DNA of 64,000 nt, taken from positions 99,203,422 through 99,267,421 of the forward strand of contig OX328132.1 in assembly GCA_946811695.1 (NCBI GenBank), given 5' to 3'. The DNA comes from Gonocerus acuteangulatus. Taxonomy: Eukaryota; Arthropoda; Insecta; Hemiptera; Coreidae. The position numbers were made by a program, and so were the translations under genes. Positions within the stretch are counted from its first letter, which is position 1. Each line of letters starts with the position of its first letter. Below, one piece after another: positions 1-11,154 of the stretch. The notes below the pieces were generated by a model that was not told the origin of the DNA, made no database searches, and worked only from the letters and a program-made list of their open reading frames with translations.

Positions 1-725
1 ATGAAAAATATTTTTTGAAAAAACAACACGAAATGTGACGTATCTCTCAAATGAAAATCTTTTCTAATCGTTTGTTTCAGTTACGTTTATTGATTCTGGA
101 CTAGGTAATGGATACCCACAGTTTGGCCAATAAAAAGTGAATACTTTTTAATTTCTTAACATAAGGTATTTGAAACTACCAAAACGACATTCTACATTTT
201 TTTGACAAAAGGGAGCCAATCATTCAATTTATCCCTCAATAAACCTCCACTTCATTTGCATGGATTTAATGCTTACTAAACGTAGAAGTTTTTGTGTAAG
301 TATTGAATCCGTAGTCCGTTAGTGGGCTGAGAAAAAAAAACGCGAAAAAACTCTGATTCATTGATAAAAACAGAAGTGCGTTATTGGTCGTCCAGAAACT
401 ATCTTTTAATAATGGTTTTAGTGAATTAAATTACTGTTTTGTTAAAGGAAATTTTATCTATTTTATGATGGCATAATTAGAATTTAATTATCTTGAACAG
501 TTTATGAGTAATCCTTTCTTATTTAATAAAAAACATGACTACGTTAAAAAACAGAAAATTGGACATAGCTCCTTTTATTTCCGGAATCGGACCATACTTC
601 AAATGAACTTTTTTGTTGGAAATTATGTCTAAAGTCACCTCCTAGAGTTTGGCTACTTAGACCTGAAGCACCCTGCATATATATATCCTGAGCCATATAG
701 ATGGCCATCATTTTTTTTTTCGGAT

Positions 726-727
<2 letters not shown>
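1..727. other. AT-rich sequence, no gene recognised
   Basis: No open frame with recognisable protein character and no terminal repeats were seen. Short frames across the adjoining (TA)n tract give Tyr-Ile runs, which are translated microsatellite. Confidence 0.5.
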
Positions 728-773
<46 letters not shown>

Positions 774-1626
774 ATGTTCGCTCTCTGGCAGCCTTAAGAA
801 TGGTTCGATTTCTTGAAAGGTCAAGTTCATTAACCAGCAGAATCCACCCACCAAAATATGGTTTTTGGAACGTCCTTCGCGCGAAAAAAATCTTTACGCT
901 TACATCATATGTTAGCAAGTACTCGTTTTATAGGTTTCTTGGCCTAGGAAAACGAATGAAACCGTTTTTTAGGCGATAACTTTAACTGGTTTTGAGAAAA
1001 GTGGAAAAATATTTGTTGAATAAAGGTTTTGGTTTGGCTACTTAGAACCATGGGCTTCAGTTAAAATAGGAAGGATTAGAATACATTATTTTATTAATAG
1101 ACCAGTGTTTTGTGAACGGCGTATATTTTCCTTAATATCTCAAAGAAGGTTGGGAAATCGTGGGTATGTGGAAATTAATCATTCGAAAACTTACTAAATT
1201 TTTTACAAAAAAGGTTCTAAATCAATTTTCGATTAGGCGATGTCAATAGGAGAAATAAGTGCTTAGGACTTTAAATGTGTTTGTTTTGTTCTTTTGAACG
1301 GGTTTTTGTAGCTGTTTAGATCACTTTTTAATTAGTTGTTTTTTGTTTTAAATTGCACTTATTTGTAGACTTAGTATTATAGTTGAAGTACACAAGAAAA
1401 TGTGAAACATTTTTCAATGCTTTGAACTGTGAAATAAGTACCTCTAAAAGTGGATGGTGGGGGCTGGCCGACCCTGCCAGGTAAGTATTACAAAGCAGGC
1501 CCTCTACCCATAAAATCATTTCAAGAAAGGTCGAACCAACGTAATATCAGTTTCTATGTTAATCTTTCCAAATGAGACTAGGGAACGGAACCGCGCTACG
1601 ATGACGCAGTACCTGCGAGTTGGATT
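728..1626 (+). repeat. Family T dispersed repeat, 5'-truncated copy
   Basis: It begins in a (TA)n tract at about 728-770 and continues with the family block 'gttcgctctct', 'aaggtcaagttc', 'aaccagcagaatcc' and 'aaaacgaatgaaacc'. It ends with the family 3' end (ggaacggaaccgcgct then gcgagttgga). The segment upstream of the microsatellite, present in the copies at 32.9-33.0, 61.3 and 63.5 kb, is missing. No coding frame is conserved between copies, so this looks like a non-autonomous element. Other copies lie near 5.9, 7.5, 12.1, 13.4, 17.3, 17.9, 22.2, 27.1, 31.2-33.0, 53.4, 61.3 and 63.5 kb. Confidence 0.7.
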
Positions 1627-2034
1627 TTTTTTTTTTTAACTGAAAGTATCCCTAAGGATTTCAAATTGTATTTTCGTAATTCCGGGTATTAAGCTTACCG
1701 TTTGCCGATGATAAAGTTGAAACTGTAATACTTTTCGTGTTTAGAAGACGGGTGAGAAGAGAGAGTTGTAATATGAAGACATTTTCCGATAGGTTTGCAT
1801 AAGTTTCTCCGAGGAGGAGTAAACACTCCCAAGATACCAATACCTTCCCATTAGTCTCCACCAGGCAGGCATCGAATTCCACATAGTCCTTTTCCCATTT
1901 AGCTTTTTCCCGGCAATACAATCCTGTCTTCAACTACACTATTACATGTATCCGGAAAAGGCTCTCTGCCGAAGAGCATTTATATAATGAACATTTTCTG
2001 TAAGTCACTTTTTTATTTATTTTTTTCCTAGTTC
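1627..2034. other. No gene recognised; one unsupported minus-strand frame
   Basis: A 90-codon minus-strand frame (1661-1933) opens at a TTG directly after an in-frame stop, contains no motif I recognise and has no visible splice context. It is not called as a gene. Confidence 0.4.
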
Positions 2035-2072
2035 CCCTAGATCAGTGATCAGGAAACTCTGCTCGCGAACCG

Positions 2073-2688
2073 CATACGGCCCATTGACTCCTTGGCTATG
2101 GCTCTTCCTCCAAGAGCATACGGCCCTTTGACTCCTCGGCTATGGCTCTTCCTCCAAGAGCATACGGCCCTTTGACTCCTCGGCTATGGCTCTTCCTCCA
2201 AGAGCACACGGCCCTTTGACTCCTCGGCTATGGCTCTTCCTCCAAGAGCATACGGCCCTTTGACTCCTCGGCTATGGCTCTTCCTCCAAGAGCATACGGC
2301 CCTTTGACTCCTCGGCTATGGCTCTTCCTCCAAGAGCATACGGCCCTTTGACTCCTCGGCTATGGCTCTTCCTCCAAGAGCATACGGCCCTTTGACTCCT
2401 CGGCTATGGCTCTTCCTCCAAGAGCATACGGCCCTTTGACTCCTCGGCTATGGCTCTTCCTCCAAGAGCATACGGCCCTTTGACTCCTCGGCTATGGCTC
2501 TTCCTCCAAGAGCATACGGCCCTTTGACTCCTCGGCTATGGCTCTTCCTCCAAGAGCACACGGCCCTTTGACTCCTCGGCTATGGCTCTTCCTCCAAGAG
2601 CATACGGCCCTTTGACTCCTCGGCTATGGCTCTTCCTCCAAGAGCATACGGCCCTTTGACTCCTCGGCTATGGCTCTTCCTCTTAGAG
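2073..2688. repeat. 44-bp minisatellite, 14 copies
   Basis: Fourteen head-to-tail 44-bp units start at 2073 and every 44 bp up to 2645. Units are nearly identical. The first is the most divergent (cccattgactcc, cttgg), the last ends in ttagag instead of caagag, and units 4 and 12 (2205, 2557) share catacgg to cacacgg. That shared variant eight units apart suggests block duplication. Each unit holds a hairpin, ctctt-cctcc-aagag, which extends into the next unit as tatg(g)ctctt / aagagcata. A 44-bp unit cannot keep one reading frame, so the array is not coding. Confidence 0.97.
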
Positions 2689-3044
2689 TTGCAGGCACAG
2701 AATGTTTCTCATTATCTTGCCTTGTAAGAGACGAGTAAATTTTTTAAAATACCACGGCGTTCGAAAACATGTGTTTTATTCGTTACCTTAGCCTAATTGC
2801 TCGCGCCGAGATATATTTTTACTATTTCTTCTCATGAAATGTTTTTACTATGCAGACCTACCAAATGATATGGTGGTCACAAAAAATCGTTCTGTTTTCT
2901 ATTTTCGGGCTAGATATTTTCAAGCATGAACTTTATCATCAATAAACAAGAAGTCGGCTTATCGATGAGACCTTGGAATCGCGCCTCAAATTAAGAATTA
3001 CATCATAAAAAAAGGTTCTGCCCATGGCCTAGCTAGATTGTCTT

Positions 3045-3625
3045 CAGATTAGGGCATTATTCAATAACTTAATATATGTATTTGAATAAGAATTTTTTAA
3101 CTGAATAAGTTATTCATCGAATGATTTATTTTTTATTCAATGAATATTTATTGAATACGTATTTATTGATTTATCAAATTATTCATTGACTGATTTTTTT
3201 ATTTAATGAATAATTAATTTTTTTTCATTCTTAATTCATTATTTTTATACATTTAGAATAATGTGGTTCATTGAAGAACAGACTTATACTCTCTTAGTTC
3301 AATAAACAATATCATTTAAATAAATAATTTTCATCAAAAATAAAAAATAGTTTAATGAACTTACTCATTTTTAATAGGAAAGGTTCTTAAAATAAATCAC
3401 TTGTGTTTAACGAAAAAGTCAGTCAAATAAATCAATTTCTTTCAAAAAATTGTTTCATTCGAATAAATAAATGTTATTCAATAAAAATTTTATTCAATAA
3501 ATCATTTTTATTCAATAAAACTTTTCATTCAGTAAATCATTGATATTCAATAATGAATAAAAATTACGTTATTCATAATAATGAATGAAAAATTCATTAT
3601 TCTGAATGATTTTTGCCCAACACTG
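3045..3625. mobile_element. Nested hAT-like AT-rich MITE
   Basis: The left edge reads cagattagggcattattca. The reverse complement of the right edge reads cagtgttgggcaaaaatcat, a very common hAT-type end. Possible 8-bp target duplications are attgtctt (3037-3044) and attgtgag (3626-3633), matching at 5 of 8. The interior is a degenerate field of ATTCAATAAAT-like words in both orientations. It lies inside the larger hAT-like element, so it inserted later. Confidence 0.55.
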
Positions 3626-3772
3626 ATTGTGAGTTGGAGTCCAAACTGTGTCAGGTTGACGTTTTTTCAGCAATGGGCTCACTGAAAAAATGGCCCTTGG
3701 AATAAATTTAATTTGTTTATTATATGTATTTGTCTATTTTGGATGGCAAAGTTGCCAACCACTGCCCTAGAA

Positions 3773-4589
3773 AAAGGGTACAATAATTCTTTTTTTTTAT
3801 TCTAAAGGTCATTATGGTATAAGGACTAAAAGAGGTATAAATAAAAATTAACAACATTAATATAAAATTACAGAAGTAAATAGAAGGCATTAACGCTAAT
3901 TCAGAAAACTACGGGCTATATATTTTTGAGTAAAGAGAACTTAAAATCAATTTAGAATAAAGTAAAAGAAAACTTAAAGCCCTAAAGTTATAAACTGAAG
4001 GTGGTTAGAGAACAAACTGAATATTCAATCAACTTCAATATAGGAGTTAAGATTAATGAGCTAGGCTCTAAATACACTTCGTTACTGGCTCAGTTGAGAA
4101 GTTTGGGAATAAGTATGACTTTTTCAAAAAAGAAAACAGCATTATTATGTATAATATTGATGAACTATTACACATATATTAATATCTTGTTAGTTGGCTT
4201 ACTATTCCATGTTCTATGTTGTTAGTATTCCATAACCCCCAAATCACCCGGTGCTCTCAGCCCCCCCCCCCTTCCGAAATTATTTTCTGTACATGCCCGT
4301 GCTAGTTTCAACGAATAGTGTAAATGAAAACGCAGAATACCTTTAAGTTTCCTATATCATTTCATATATGCCCGACAATTTCCGTAGTTGTTTACAGTGT
4401 CTTTTCAGGGCCATTTTCATTCCAGAAGTCCTGACAGAACTTTAGACATTCTTGGAGGAAGGGGAATGAATGAATTAAAGCTAGAGGCACTCAACTAGAA
4501 ACTTCTGCCCTCTTAAAGGCAGCACATGAACCCACTTTTTCATTCACCATCGCCTCGTAAGAATATGGAATTTTTCCTTTCTTACAGAC
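3773..4589. other. No gene recognised
   Basis: AT-rich sequence with a poly-C tract at about 4259-4270. Nothing coding or repeat-like was recognised. Confidence 0.4.
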
Positions 4590-4855
4590 AGATCTTGGTT
4601 TCTATCCTACCTATACCCTCAACCAATTCTTCATAATGTTATGGACTTTTTCGTTTTATAAACTCAGCCTAGACTGATATTTGCTTCTATCCTTCCTAAT
4701 TTTGTTCTACTCCAGAGCATATAAACTTACGTTTTCCTTAACCACTACCTACTTTTTTCTTTCATAAAGTCTGACTAGACTGACTTTTACATCTATCCTT
4801 CCATATTCGTCTACTCCAGGGCTTATGAACCTTCTTTTTCATTCTCTATCTCCTT
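4590..4855. repeat. Degenerate pyrimidine-rich tandem repeat
   Basis: About 2-3 diverged copies of a roughly 110-115 bp unit, marked by recurring 'ctatccttcc', 'ctactccag' and 'cttacg/cttctttt' words. It abuts the piggyBac-like element. Confidence 0.4.
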
Positions 4856-4859
4856 TTAA

Positions 4860-5792
4860 CCCTTTCCTTACGCAAAGAGCTGTGAGGCGATCTCCTCGCC
4901 GTACTTAAACTGGTATTTTATCATTTAGATTTTTATTTTCTTTACAATGATTATTAATTTTTATTTATGCTGAATTAGTTTGGCAATTAAATAATTATTT
5001 TAAGTTGAATAACTTCTTTAAAAATAAGTAATAAAAAAGCTATATTATATATATGAGTAAAAAAAAGAAGGTTTTTATTCAGTTACCATTTGCCATTTCT
5101 TTTATGAATAATAAGCAAAGGAATTAAATACTCAATAATTACGGCAAATAAATTTTCCATCTTCATTTTTGATCCGTGACTTTGTACTCCACCGGAGTTA
5201 ATTTTTTTTTTTATGTATAAAATTTAGTTACAAAAACAAAAGCATATTTATAAATATTTACAGTTTATTTAATGAATTATTTAATTAAATATGTAATATA
5301 TTAAACATTTTAATTAAATATTAAATATTTTTTTAAAGATGCAGGACACGCAATAAAAAAAAAATAGTTTTTCTAAATTTAACAAAACACGATTATAAGA
5401 GCTTAACTTCAGGACTAAAAGTTAACTGATTTTGCTAACAAATGCTGTTAGGAATGTACAGAAGTATTAAAACAAACGGTAATTTGATTATGGTTGACCG
5501 GGTAACTGGGCGAAGAAGACAACGAGTTCTAATTAGACTAAAAACGACCAAAAACTTCATTCAAATGCCATCTAGTAATAGGCAGGAATACTAGAAGTAC
5601 AATACGGTAACGCTAGATAACTCTAAAGTCGAGAAACGAGAAGATAACGAATGCAAGAGATACGACGAGTTCTCGACTGCTGTACAAGTCCACGGTACGT
5701 GGGTCCCGTCTTCCTTTGACTTCTACACAAGTCCACGGTATGTGGGTCCCGACCGCTCTCGACTGCTGGAGCAGTCCACGGTACGGAAAGGG
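4860..5792. mobile_element. Non-autonomous piggyBac-like element
   Basis: TTAA lies immediately outside both ends (4856-4859 and 5793-5796), the piggyBac-type target duplication. The left end is ccctttccttac and the reverse complement of the right end is ccctttccgtac, one mismatch in 12. CCC-starting inverted repeats with TTAA targets are diagnostic of this superfamily. The 933-bp interior is AT-rich without a transposase frame. Near the right end the word ccacggta recurs at 5690, 5733 and 5776, exactly 43 bp apart, a subterminal repeat cluster that also contains the terminal-repeat-like gtacg. Confidence 0.75.
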
Positions 5793-5877
5793 TTAAGGTT
5801 ATGGATTTTTTGTATACACCAAAACTTATAAATCTCCTTATTCCTTAACCCTCTCTTCGAAATCATAAGGGCCTTTC

Positions 5878-6570
5878 TAGAGCGTTTTCTTCCTTCCTCA
5901 GCAGATAAGAAATCCGCTTATGGCGTTAACTTCATGACCCATGTATTTATATATTTTTCTGTTCTCTCTGTAGCTTCTCCAAAAATTGTCCAATTTAGAT
6001 GAAATTTTGTACAAATAACGTTCATCTAATTCGAAAGGTCAAGATTTTTAAACCGGACCACAGGCTTTGGGACAAAATTCTCACGAAAAAATCTTACTGT
6101 TTCTGTTTTCGCTCTCATATGCTTGTAGGCACATTTTCTTTAGGTTTTCTATCGTAGAAAAATAAAAAAAAAACATGTTAAAGCGATATCTCTAACCGTT
6201 TACGAAATAAATTAATACAACTGTGTTCATAACTAAAATTCGATTTGGCTACTCAAAAAAGATGGATTCAGTTGAAAATTCTTTCAGACTGAGATACTTA
6301 AACTGAGATATTTAAATTTTAGATGCGTTTGAAATTAAGGATGTTTAAAAAAAAAATATTAACAGACATGAAAGGTTTTTAGATCTTTAAATATTTTCTT
6401 ATATATCTGGAAAACGGTTGGCGATTCATGGAAGGAGGAAGCCACTTTTCAAAAGCATACTAAATGCTCTACAAAAAAGGAGCCAGCAAAATTTTTGATG
6501 TGGCGATTTCAATATAAGAAATAAGTGCTTAAAACTTCGAAAGTTTTAGTTTTGTTCGTTTGTACCTTCG
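5878..6570 (+). repeat. Family T repeat, diverged copy without long microsatellite
   Basis: It begins with the family 5' block (tagagcgttttcttcc, then ccgcttatgg, ttcatgaccc) and runs straight into the post-microsatellite block (ttctgttctctctgtagc, gatgaaattttgtac). It continues through acagacatgaaaggtttt to ataagtgcttaaaacttcg. Only a short tatatat remains where other copies have long (TA)n. Confidence 0.6.
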
Positions 6571-7238
6571 CATCAATGATCTCTTCTCAATGAATTACAC
6601 AGATTGCATTACCAAATATTTCTACATTCCAATTTTACTATTTGCCAATCAATATCCTTTCCAGAAGCAGCCCAGAATCCCTTTAGACTTGCTGCTTTCT
6701 AAGCTAAGCCCCCATCAATCCCTATAAGGGTATATTGTTCCAGGCTGGATCCTGATAAGCGGTTCCTACAATAATTCCTTATAATTGCTCTAAGGGTTGG
6801 AGTGTTAATAGCCTCCTCGTTCTCTCATTGTCCAACCTCTGCTCGGTAACACTAATTCCATCTCCTTGAAAGCTCCTTAGCTATAAGTACCCTCCAAAGT
6901 CTCTCAGTCTTCTTCCTCCCCAAGATACTCTACTAAACTTTGTAGTCAGTTTCTTCAAAATCTATGAGCATTTTACCCTTAACTGACCAATCCCTTCTGA
7001 TTATTATTCGCCTGTGTTTTGTGCGCCAAAATACATGAACTTTTTGTTGATAATTAAAAGAATAATTGTTTTGTGGTGATAATATATTTGAATAAGTGAT
7101 GTGGGGAATAAGTAATAATTTTATTTATTTATTTATTTATTTTTGTTGGTGTTCCGCTTTATGGCGATGTACACCTTACATATTATATAGTTATTGCAAG
7201 CATTACATACATACATTACATTGTCTTATATGCTTACA
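6571..7238. other. No gene recognised
   Basis: Unique-looking sequence including a cytosine-richer part (about 6650-6960). No supported frame. Confidence 0.4.
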
Positions 7239-7240
7239 TT

Positions 7241-7315
<75 letters not shown>

Positions 7316-7388
7316 TATATATATATACACACACACACATATACACATACACACACATACATACATACATATGTATGTATGTGTGTGT
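7239..7388. repeat. Composite (AC)n/(TA)n microsatellite
   Basis: A short (AC)n, a long (AT)n, then alternating AC and AT blocks and catac repeats. The overlapping frames on both strands are simple-repeat translation. Confidence 0.95.
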
Positions 7389-7487
7389 AATAAGTAATAA
7401 GAGAAATAAAGAGGTACAACACAGATAAAATATGAGAGCTCCTTTAATAATTTCGTAATATACTTATAAAATATATAGCAAGATGCC

Positions 7488-7642
7488 AATATGGGTTCTC
7501 ATGCGGGTTTAAGTCCCGACTGGATTAAGTTGAGTTTTTTAGCGCGGTTCCTCCTGCCCTCCTTAGGGAGGAAACCCGCTTATGAGGTTGACCTCATGAC
7601 TCAATCCGGAACTGCCGACTAGAATATGTCACGTTTCACAAC
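7488..7642 (+). repeat. Family T 5' end fragment
   Basis: Contains tttagcgcggttcctcc, the hairpin partner agggaggaaacccgctta, 'ccggaactgccgactag' and 'aataacag'. It stops at a poly-T tract (about 7664-7686). The upstream flank aagtcccgactggattaag resembles the reverse complement of the family 3' end, suggesting inverted termini. Confidence 0.65.
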
Positions 7643-8002
7643 CCACAGATAAAGAAAATAACAGTCTTTTTTTTTTTTTTTTTTTTAATTATCCTTTTTC
7701 CCCCCAAAAAAGGAAGGAATTCTGAGGTCAGTCTAATTTAGGAGCGCAATTGGTTTGATCCATTCCTCAGACCGTAATAAGTCCTTTATTTATATATTTT
7801 TGCAGATGCACATAAAAAAATACACTAAAAAATGAAAATGTACTCTTCAACATGTAACCGTATCTTAGAAAAAAAATAAGCAAATTCCATTTGAAGAAGT
7901 AAATTTCCCTTCCAAGTAGCTCAATATAGGCAAATTTTAGACCATACCTGGCTTATATCTGGCTTTATGTGGACGGCTTTATGGGTGGTTATGGACACCT
8001 CG

Positions 8003-8006
<4 letters not shown>

Positions 8007-8060
<54 letters not shown>
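8007..8060. repeat. (TA)n microsatellite
   Basis: Uninterrupted TA dinucleotides. Confidence 0.97.
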
Positions 8061-8063
<3 letters not shown>

Positions 8064-8311
8064 TATTTTTTATTTAGCTTAACTGTCTACACATGTGTAT
8101 ACCTTAAAACTTTTACATGGATATGCACTCGTAAATAATACGCCAGCAAGAATTTACATATTTTGAATTTATTCATTCTGTACATAAATTTCACATAAAT
8201 ATGCATTATTAAAAATGGTACATATTGTTATATCCTCAAATAATAAGATTTTTCTAATACATAAGCGATCGCTTCTAACTGAATTCTCTAATAAGTCCCG
8301 ACGACAGTCTA

Positions 8312-8314
<3 letters not shown>

Positions 8315-8375
<61 letters not shown>
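8315..8375. repeat. (TA)n microsatellite
   Basis: Uninterrupted TA dinucleotides. Confidence 0.97.
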
Positions 8376-8377
<2 letters not shown>

Positions 8378-8743
8378 TGTGTGTGAAAATACAAGTCTCG
8401 TAGAACTTATTTTTTATACATAACGAAAAAATGAAAAAAAGAAAAATTCAAGAAGACGGTAAAGAAAAATAATTTAGGTAGTGTTTGTGTATGAGAGAGC
8501 GGCCATATAAGGGACACTGAATGCTTTATCCGTCATGCATATAGAAGAGAGGACAGGCAGATGGTGGCTGGGAGAATCCGCAGAACAGTACAAAATTCAT
8601 GGGCTCTACCACCGTCACCTAACTGCTTCTTCGCTTTGCTCACTTTAGCCACTCAACCTCAAAGTTCGTCGGAAGCCATCATCGTTCCGCGGACAGTGGT
8701 ATCTACTGATTTTTATAAAACAAGTTGGGGGGGGGGGTCTCCC

Positions 8744-8820
8744 CGTGGTCCCTAGTGGCTAAAGCCTTAGTTTCATATGCGGGAGATGGTGGGTTCGATT
8801 CCCACCTCCGCACAGTGTAA
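8744..8820 (+). mobile_element. SINE A, tRNA-like head only
   Basis: Contains an A-box-like ctagtggctaaagcc and a B box gggttcgattccc, as in the fuller SINE A copies near 23.1, 26.4, 36.0 and 47.5 kb. The tRNA-unrelated body and poly-A are missing. It adjoins a poly-G run at about 8727-8736. Confidence 0.7.
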
Positions 8821-9534
8821 CGTCCAATGGGCAAAAACCTAAATTTTTGTTTTCTTATATTTAATTTTTAATCCTCTAGCTAAGTTTAGAAACTATTCAA
8901 GGAATTAAAATCGTATAAAACTAATAAATATTAGTATTATTTTGATCAACAAACACAGCAGTATTATAAACAAGGCAAAATCTTTAATACCTGCTCTATA
9001 GCAACAGTCAGTTTGAGCCTCTCTCTTTGAAGATAGGGCAGTGTTTTTATTAAGTCATCCGTAGAAAATTACGTCAAAACTATTCCTTTTCTATCTGATA
9101 CAATTTATTATGGGTAATTACTCCCTTGTTATTTATCCTGAATTATCTTCATTGATCTTTGAAATTGTTTTTAAGTACAAAACTTTGATAGACCATAGCA
9201 AAAAAACTCTGAACACATCCAAAGTTTTTTAGAGCTTAAAGTTTACCTCAAGTATAATATACTGAGGGCAATTTAGTTTGCCGAAATTTGCCGATTCCAA
9301 AGATTTTTATTTTTAGATCCATCATCATTCTTTCTTCCAAATTTGAAAAAAAGAGGATAAATCCACGAAGACGGTATTAATCCTTGGGCAAATGATTCAA
9401 TTTAATCTGCAGGATGCTTCTAAAGAAATATTACTTATTAATACTAAAAAAACTGCCAGTTTAGTCCTATATTATATGTAAAAAATGTGGGAACGTGTTC
9501 ACCGCAGAGAAAAAAACTCTAATATAAATACAGG
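8821..9534. other. No gene recognised
   Basis: AT-rich sequence, no supported frame or repeat. Confidence 0.4.
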
Positions 9535-9855
9535 TTGAAACAATATATCAACTTAGAAGAAATTGTTATTAATTTTTATCAAGAAAAAAGATATTCGCCC
9601 CCTGATGGCCCTTCCGGCTTCCTTAGAGGCAGACATAAAAAAGAGTTTACAGCGTTGTGTGAGAGATCGAAAAAGCGCCGGGTTCTTCTGATATCTGGCC
9701 CAGAACTTTCTTTACGGAGAAAAAATATAAAAAGGCAAAGCAAAATCAGTCCAGACATTAATGAATGTAAAATAGAGGATGACATTAATAATCAAATAGA
9801 TATTGGTTTCGATATAAGTTTACATTCTCAAGAATCCAAAAACGATTCAGACTAA
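9535..9855 (+). CDS. Unrecognised 106-codon open frame, doubtful
   Basis: A plus-strand frame opening at TTG, not ATG, encodes a charged, low-hydrophobicity peptide with a Lys/Arg-rich middle (SKKRR) and an acidic end (SKNDSD). It is less repetitive than the other frames here and could be an exon or a transposon scrap. No family motif was recognised, no flanking splice sites are convincing, and the surroundings are AT-rich non-coding. Chance is the simpler explanation. Confidence 0.12.
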   Translation: MKQYINLEEIVINFYQEKRYSPPDGPSGFLRGRHKKEFTALCERSKKRRVLLISGPELSLRRKNIKRQSKISPDINECKIEDDINNQIDIGFDISLHSQESKNDSD

Positions 9856-10257
9856 TTATTTAATGATTTCATAGAAAATGGTAAAATATTATTATTCTAG
9901 GGCAATAAGTATAATTTACTACTATACTACTACTAAATTATATTTTTTTTTTTTTTTTTTTTTTATTTGCTATACAGGAGTTCTCCTTAGCAAAGGAGTT
10001 GGCTTACATATTTATTTAGTTACTAAATTATATGTCACCGTTATAATATATTTTATAATATTGTTATTAATAATATTATTAACTTCTATATTATTTCTAT
10101 TAATATTACAATTAATATTATTATAGCCGTATAGTATGCATTATTATACTATTGTTACCTTGTTTTGAGGTGATTTCAATTAATAAAAATGTTTATTTGG
10201 AAATAACTAGTGGTTAATGATTTTTGTCCATAATACTCACTACTTCGGTACACTGTG

Positions 10258-10297
10258 CGGCGGCAGGAATTTTCTCATCCCACGGCTCGTTCGGAAA
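10258..10297 (+). mobile_element. SINE A body fragment
   Basis: The stretch around ggcggcaggaattttc and cccacggctcgtt matches the post-tRNA body of the SINE A copy at 36.0 kb. Head and tail are absent. Confidence 0.5.
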
Positions 10298-10599
10298 ACA
10301 CCGAAACTTATGAAATATGGATTTTTCTGAAACTCTGACGTTTTCTCTTAGCCCAATCCCGATCCCTCCTTGACTCCATATTATTATTATGCTACGTTAT
10401 GTCTATATGATGTTTTCACATGCTTTATAACTAAATGAAATGTTTCGCCAGACATTCTTCGGTGTTTCTTTGGCTTCCTCCGGGTTCGTTCAGAGAATAA
10501 AGATAGATCTACTATTCTTTTTACCCCGTACCCTCCAAAATATTTATTTACGTAACACAACTCCTTATTCTACACTTATGTACTAGAAGAGACAAAGAT

Positions 10600-10987
10600 A
10601 TTCACATTGGGGAGGGGGTCTTCAGCCTATTTAGTGTTTAATACCAATTCCAGGGGAGAGACAGATAAATTCAGGGACGAGCTTTGCATGTCAGACTTAA
10701 CACTAACTTAAAACTGGGGCAGTCCCTCTTTTCCAAGTTCCAGGATCCGCCATTGCTGGGGTGCTACCTCTGAGGTACTTGCGGGGGAGTCACACCCTGC
10801 GGAAAAGAGGGCGAGACAGTACCGGAGGCCGTTATACAACTTGATATGACATCTCTGTATGTAGTGGGGTGACACGATGGGCAGCTGCAGCTCGTCGTGG
10901 AGGAGGGCTGACATCGTACGTTGGAGGCTGCTGTGCTACTTGGTTTGGAGAAAGACCCCGTTAAGAAAACTCTGGAAACTGTACAGG
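10600..10987. other. GC-richer block upstream of a decayed hammerhead motif
   Basis: Distinctly less AT-rich than its surroundings. A 68-codon minus-strand frame (10708-10914) has no recognised motif. The block runs into a degenerate hammerhead-like sequence, so it may be the body of a Penelope-like or retrozyme-like element. Confidence 0.3.
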
Positions 10988-10991
10988 AAAG

Positions 10992-11030
10992 CTACTTAAG
11001 ATATACGACGCAAAGCACGAAACATGTCGG
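10992..11030 (+). ncRNA. Decayed hammerhead-like motif
   Basis: The 3' half is well preserved (cacgaaacatgtcggg: GAAAC, short helix III, GUC, GGG of helix I). The 5' core has changed to cttaaga instead of CUGANGA, and helix II is mispaired. Unlikely to self-cleave. Confidence 0.4.
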
Positions 11031-11154
11031 GATAAAGGTATAAAATAAATTTGTCAATATAAACGAATGTGTACTTCTTAATCTGACGTTACATTGAAAA
11101 GAAATAAGAAAAAGTAAGGTATATATTAGGTCATCTCATTGAAGTATTAATATA

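Larger units (their letters stand above)
2043..3764. mobile_element. Non-autonomous hAT-like DNA transposon
   Basis: The left end reads cagtgatcaggaaactctgc. The reverse complement of the right end reads cagtggttggcaactttgc, a typical CAGTG-type hAT terminal inverted repeat with a few mismatches. The flanks are an 8-bp duplication with one mismatch: ccctagat at 2035-2042 and ccctagaa at 3765-3772. The 1722-bp body has no transposase frame. It contains a 44-bp minisatellite next to the left end and what appears to be a second hAT-like insertion toward the right. The subterminal word gcgaaccgcatacggcc resembles the GC-rich subterminal words common in hAT non-autonomous elements. Autonomous hAT transposases would have mobilised it in trans. 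Confidence 0.75.
7690..8738. other. No gene recognised; two (TA)n tracts
   Basis: AT-rich sequence holding long (TA)n tracts at 8007-8060 and 8315-8375. A 62-codon frame over the second tract is microsatellite. Confidence 0.5.

Noticed and set aside
701..979. Frames rich in Tyr-Ile or Cys-Val runs here and near 7.1-7.5, 8.2, 11.6, 31.2-31.7, 32.7, 48.4 and 61.4 kb
   Set aside because: They are translations of TA/CA/TG microsatellites on both strands and have no coding meaning.
1661..1933. 90-codon minus-strand frame as a gene
   Set aside because: It starts at TTG right after a stop, with no motif and no splice context.
2073..2688. CRISPR-like array
   Set aside because: Units are contiguous 44-bp repeats with no unique spacers, in a eukaryotic transposon.
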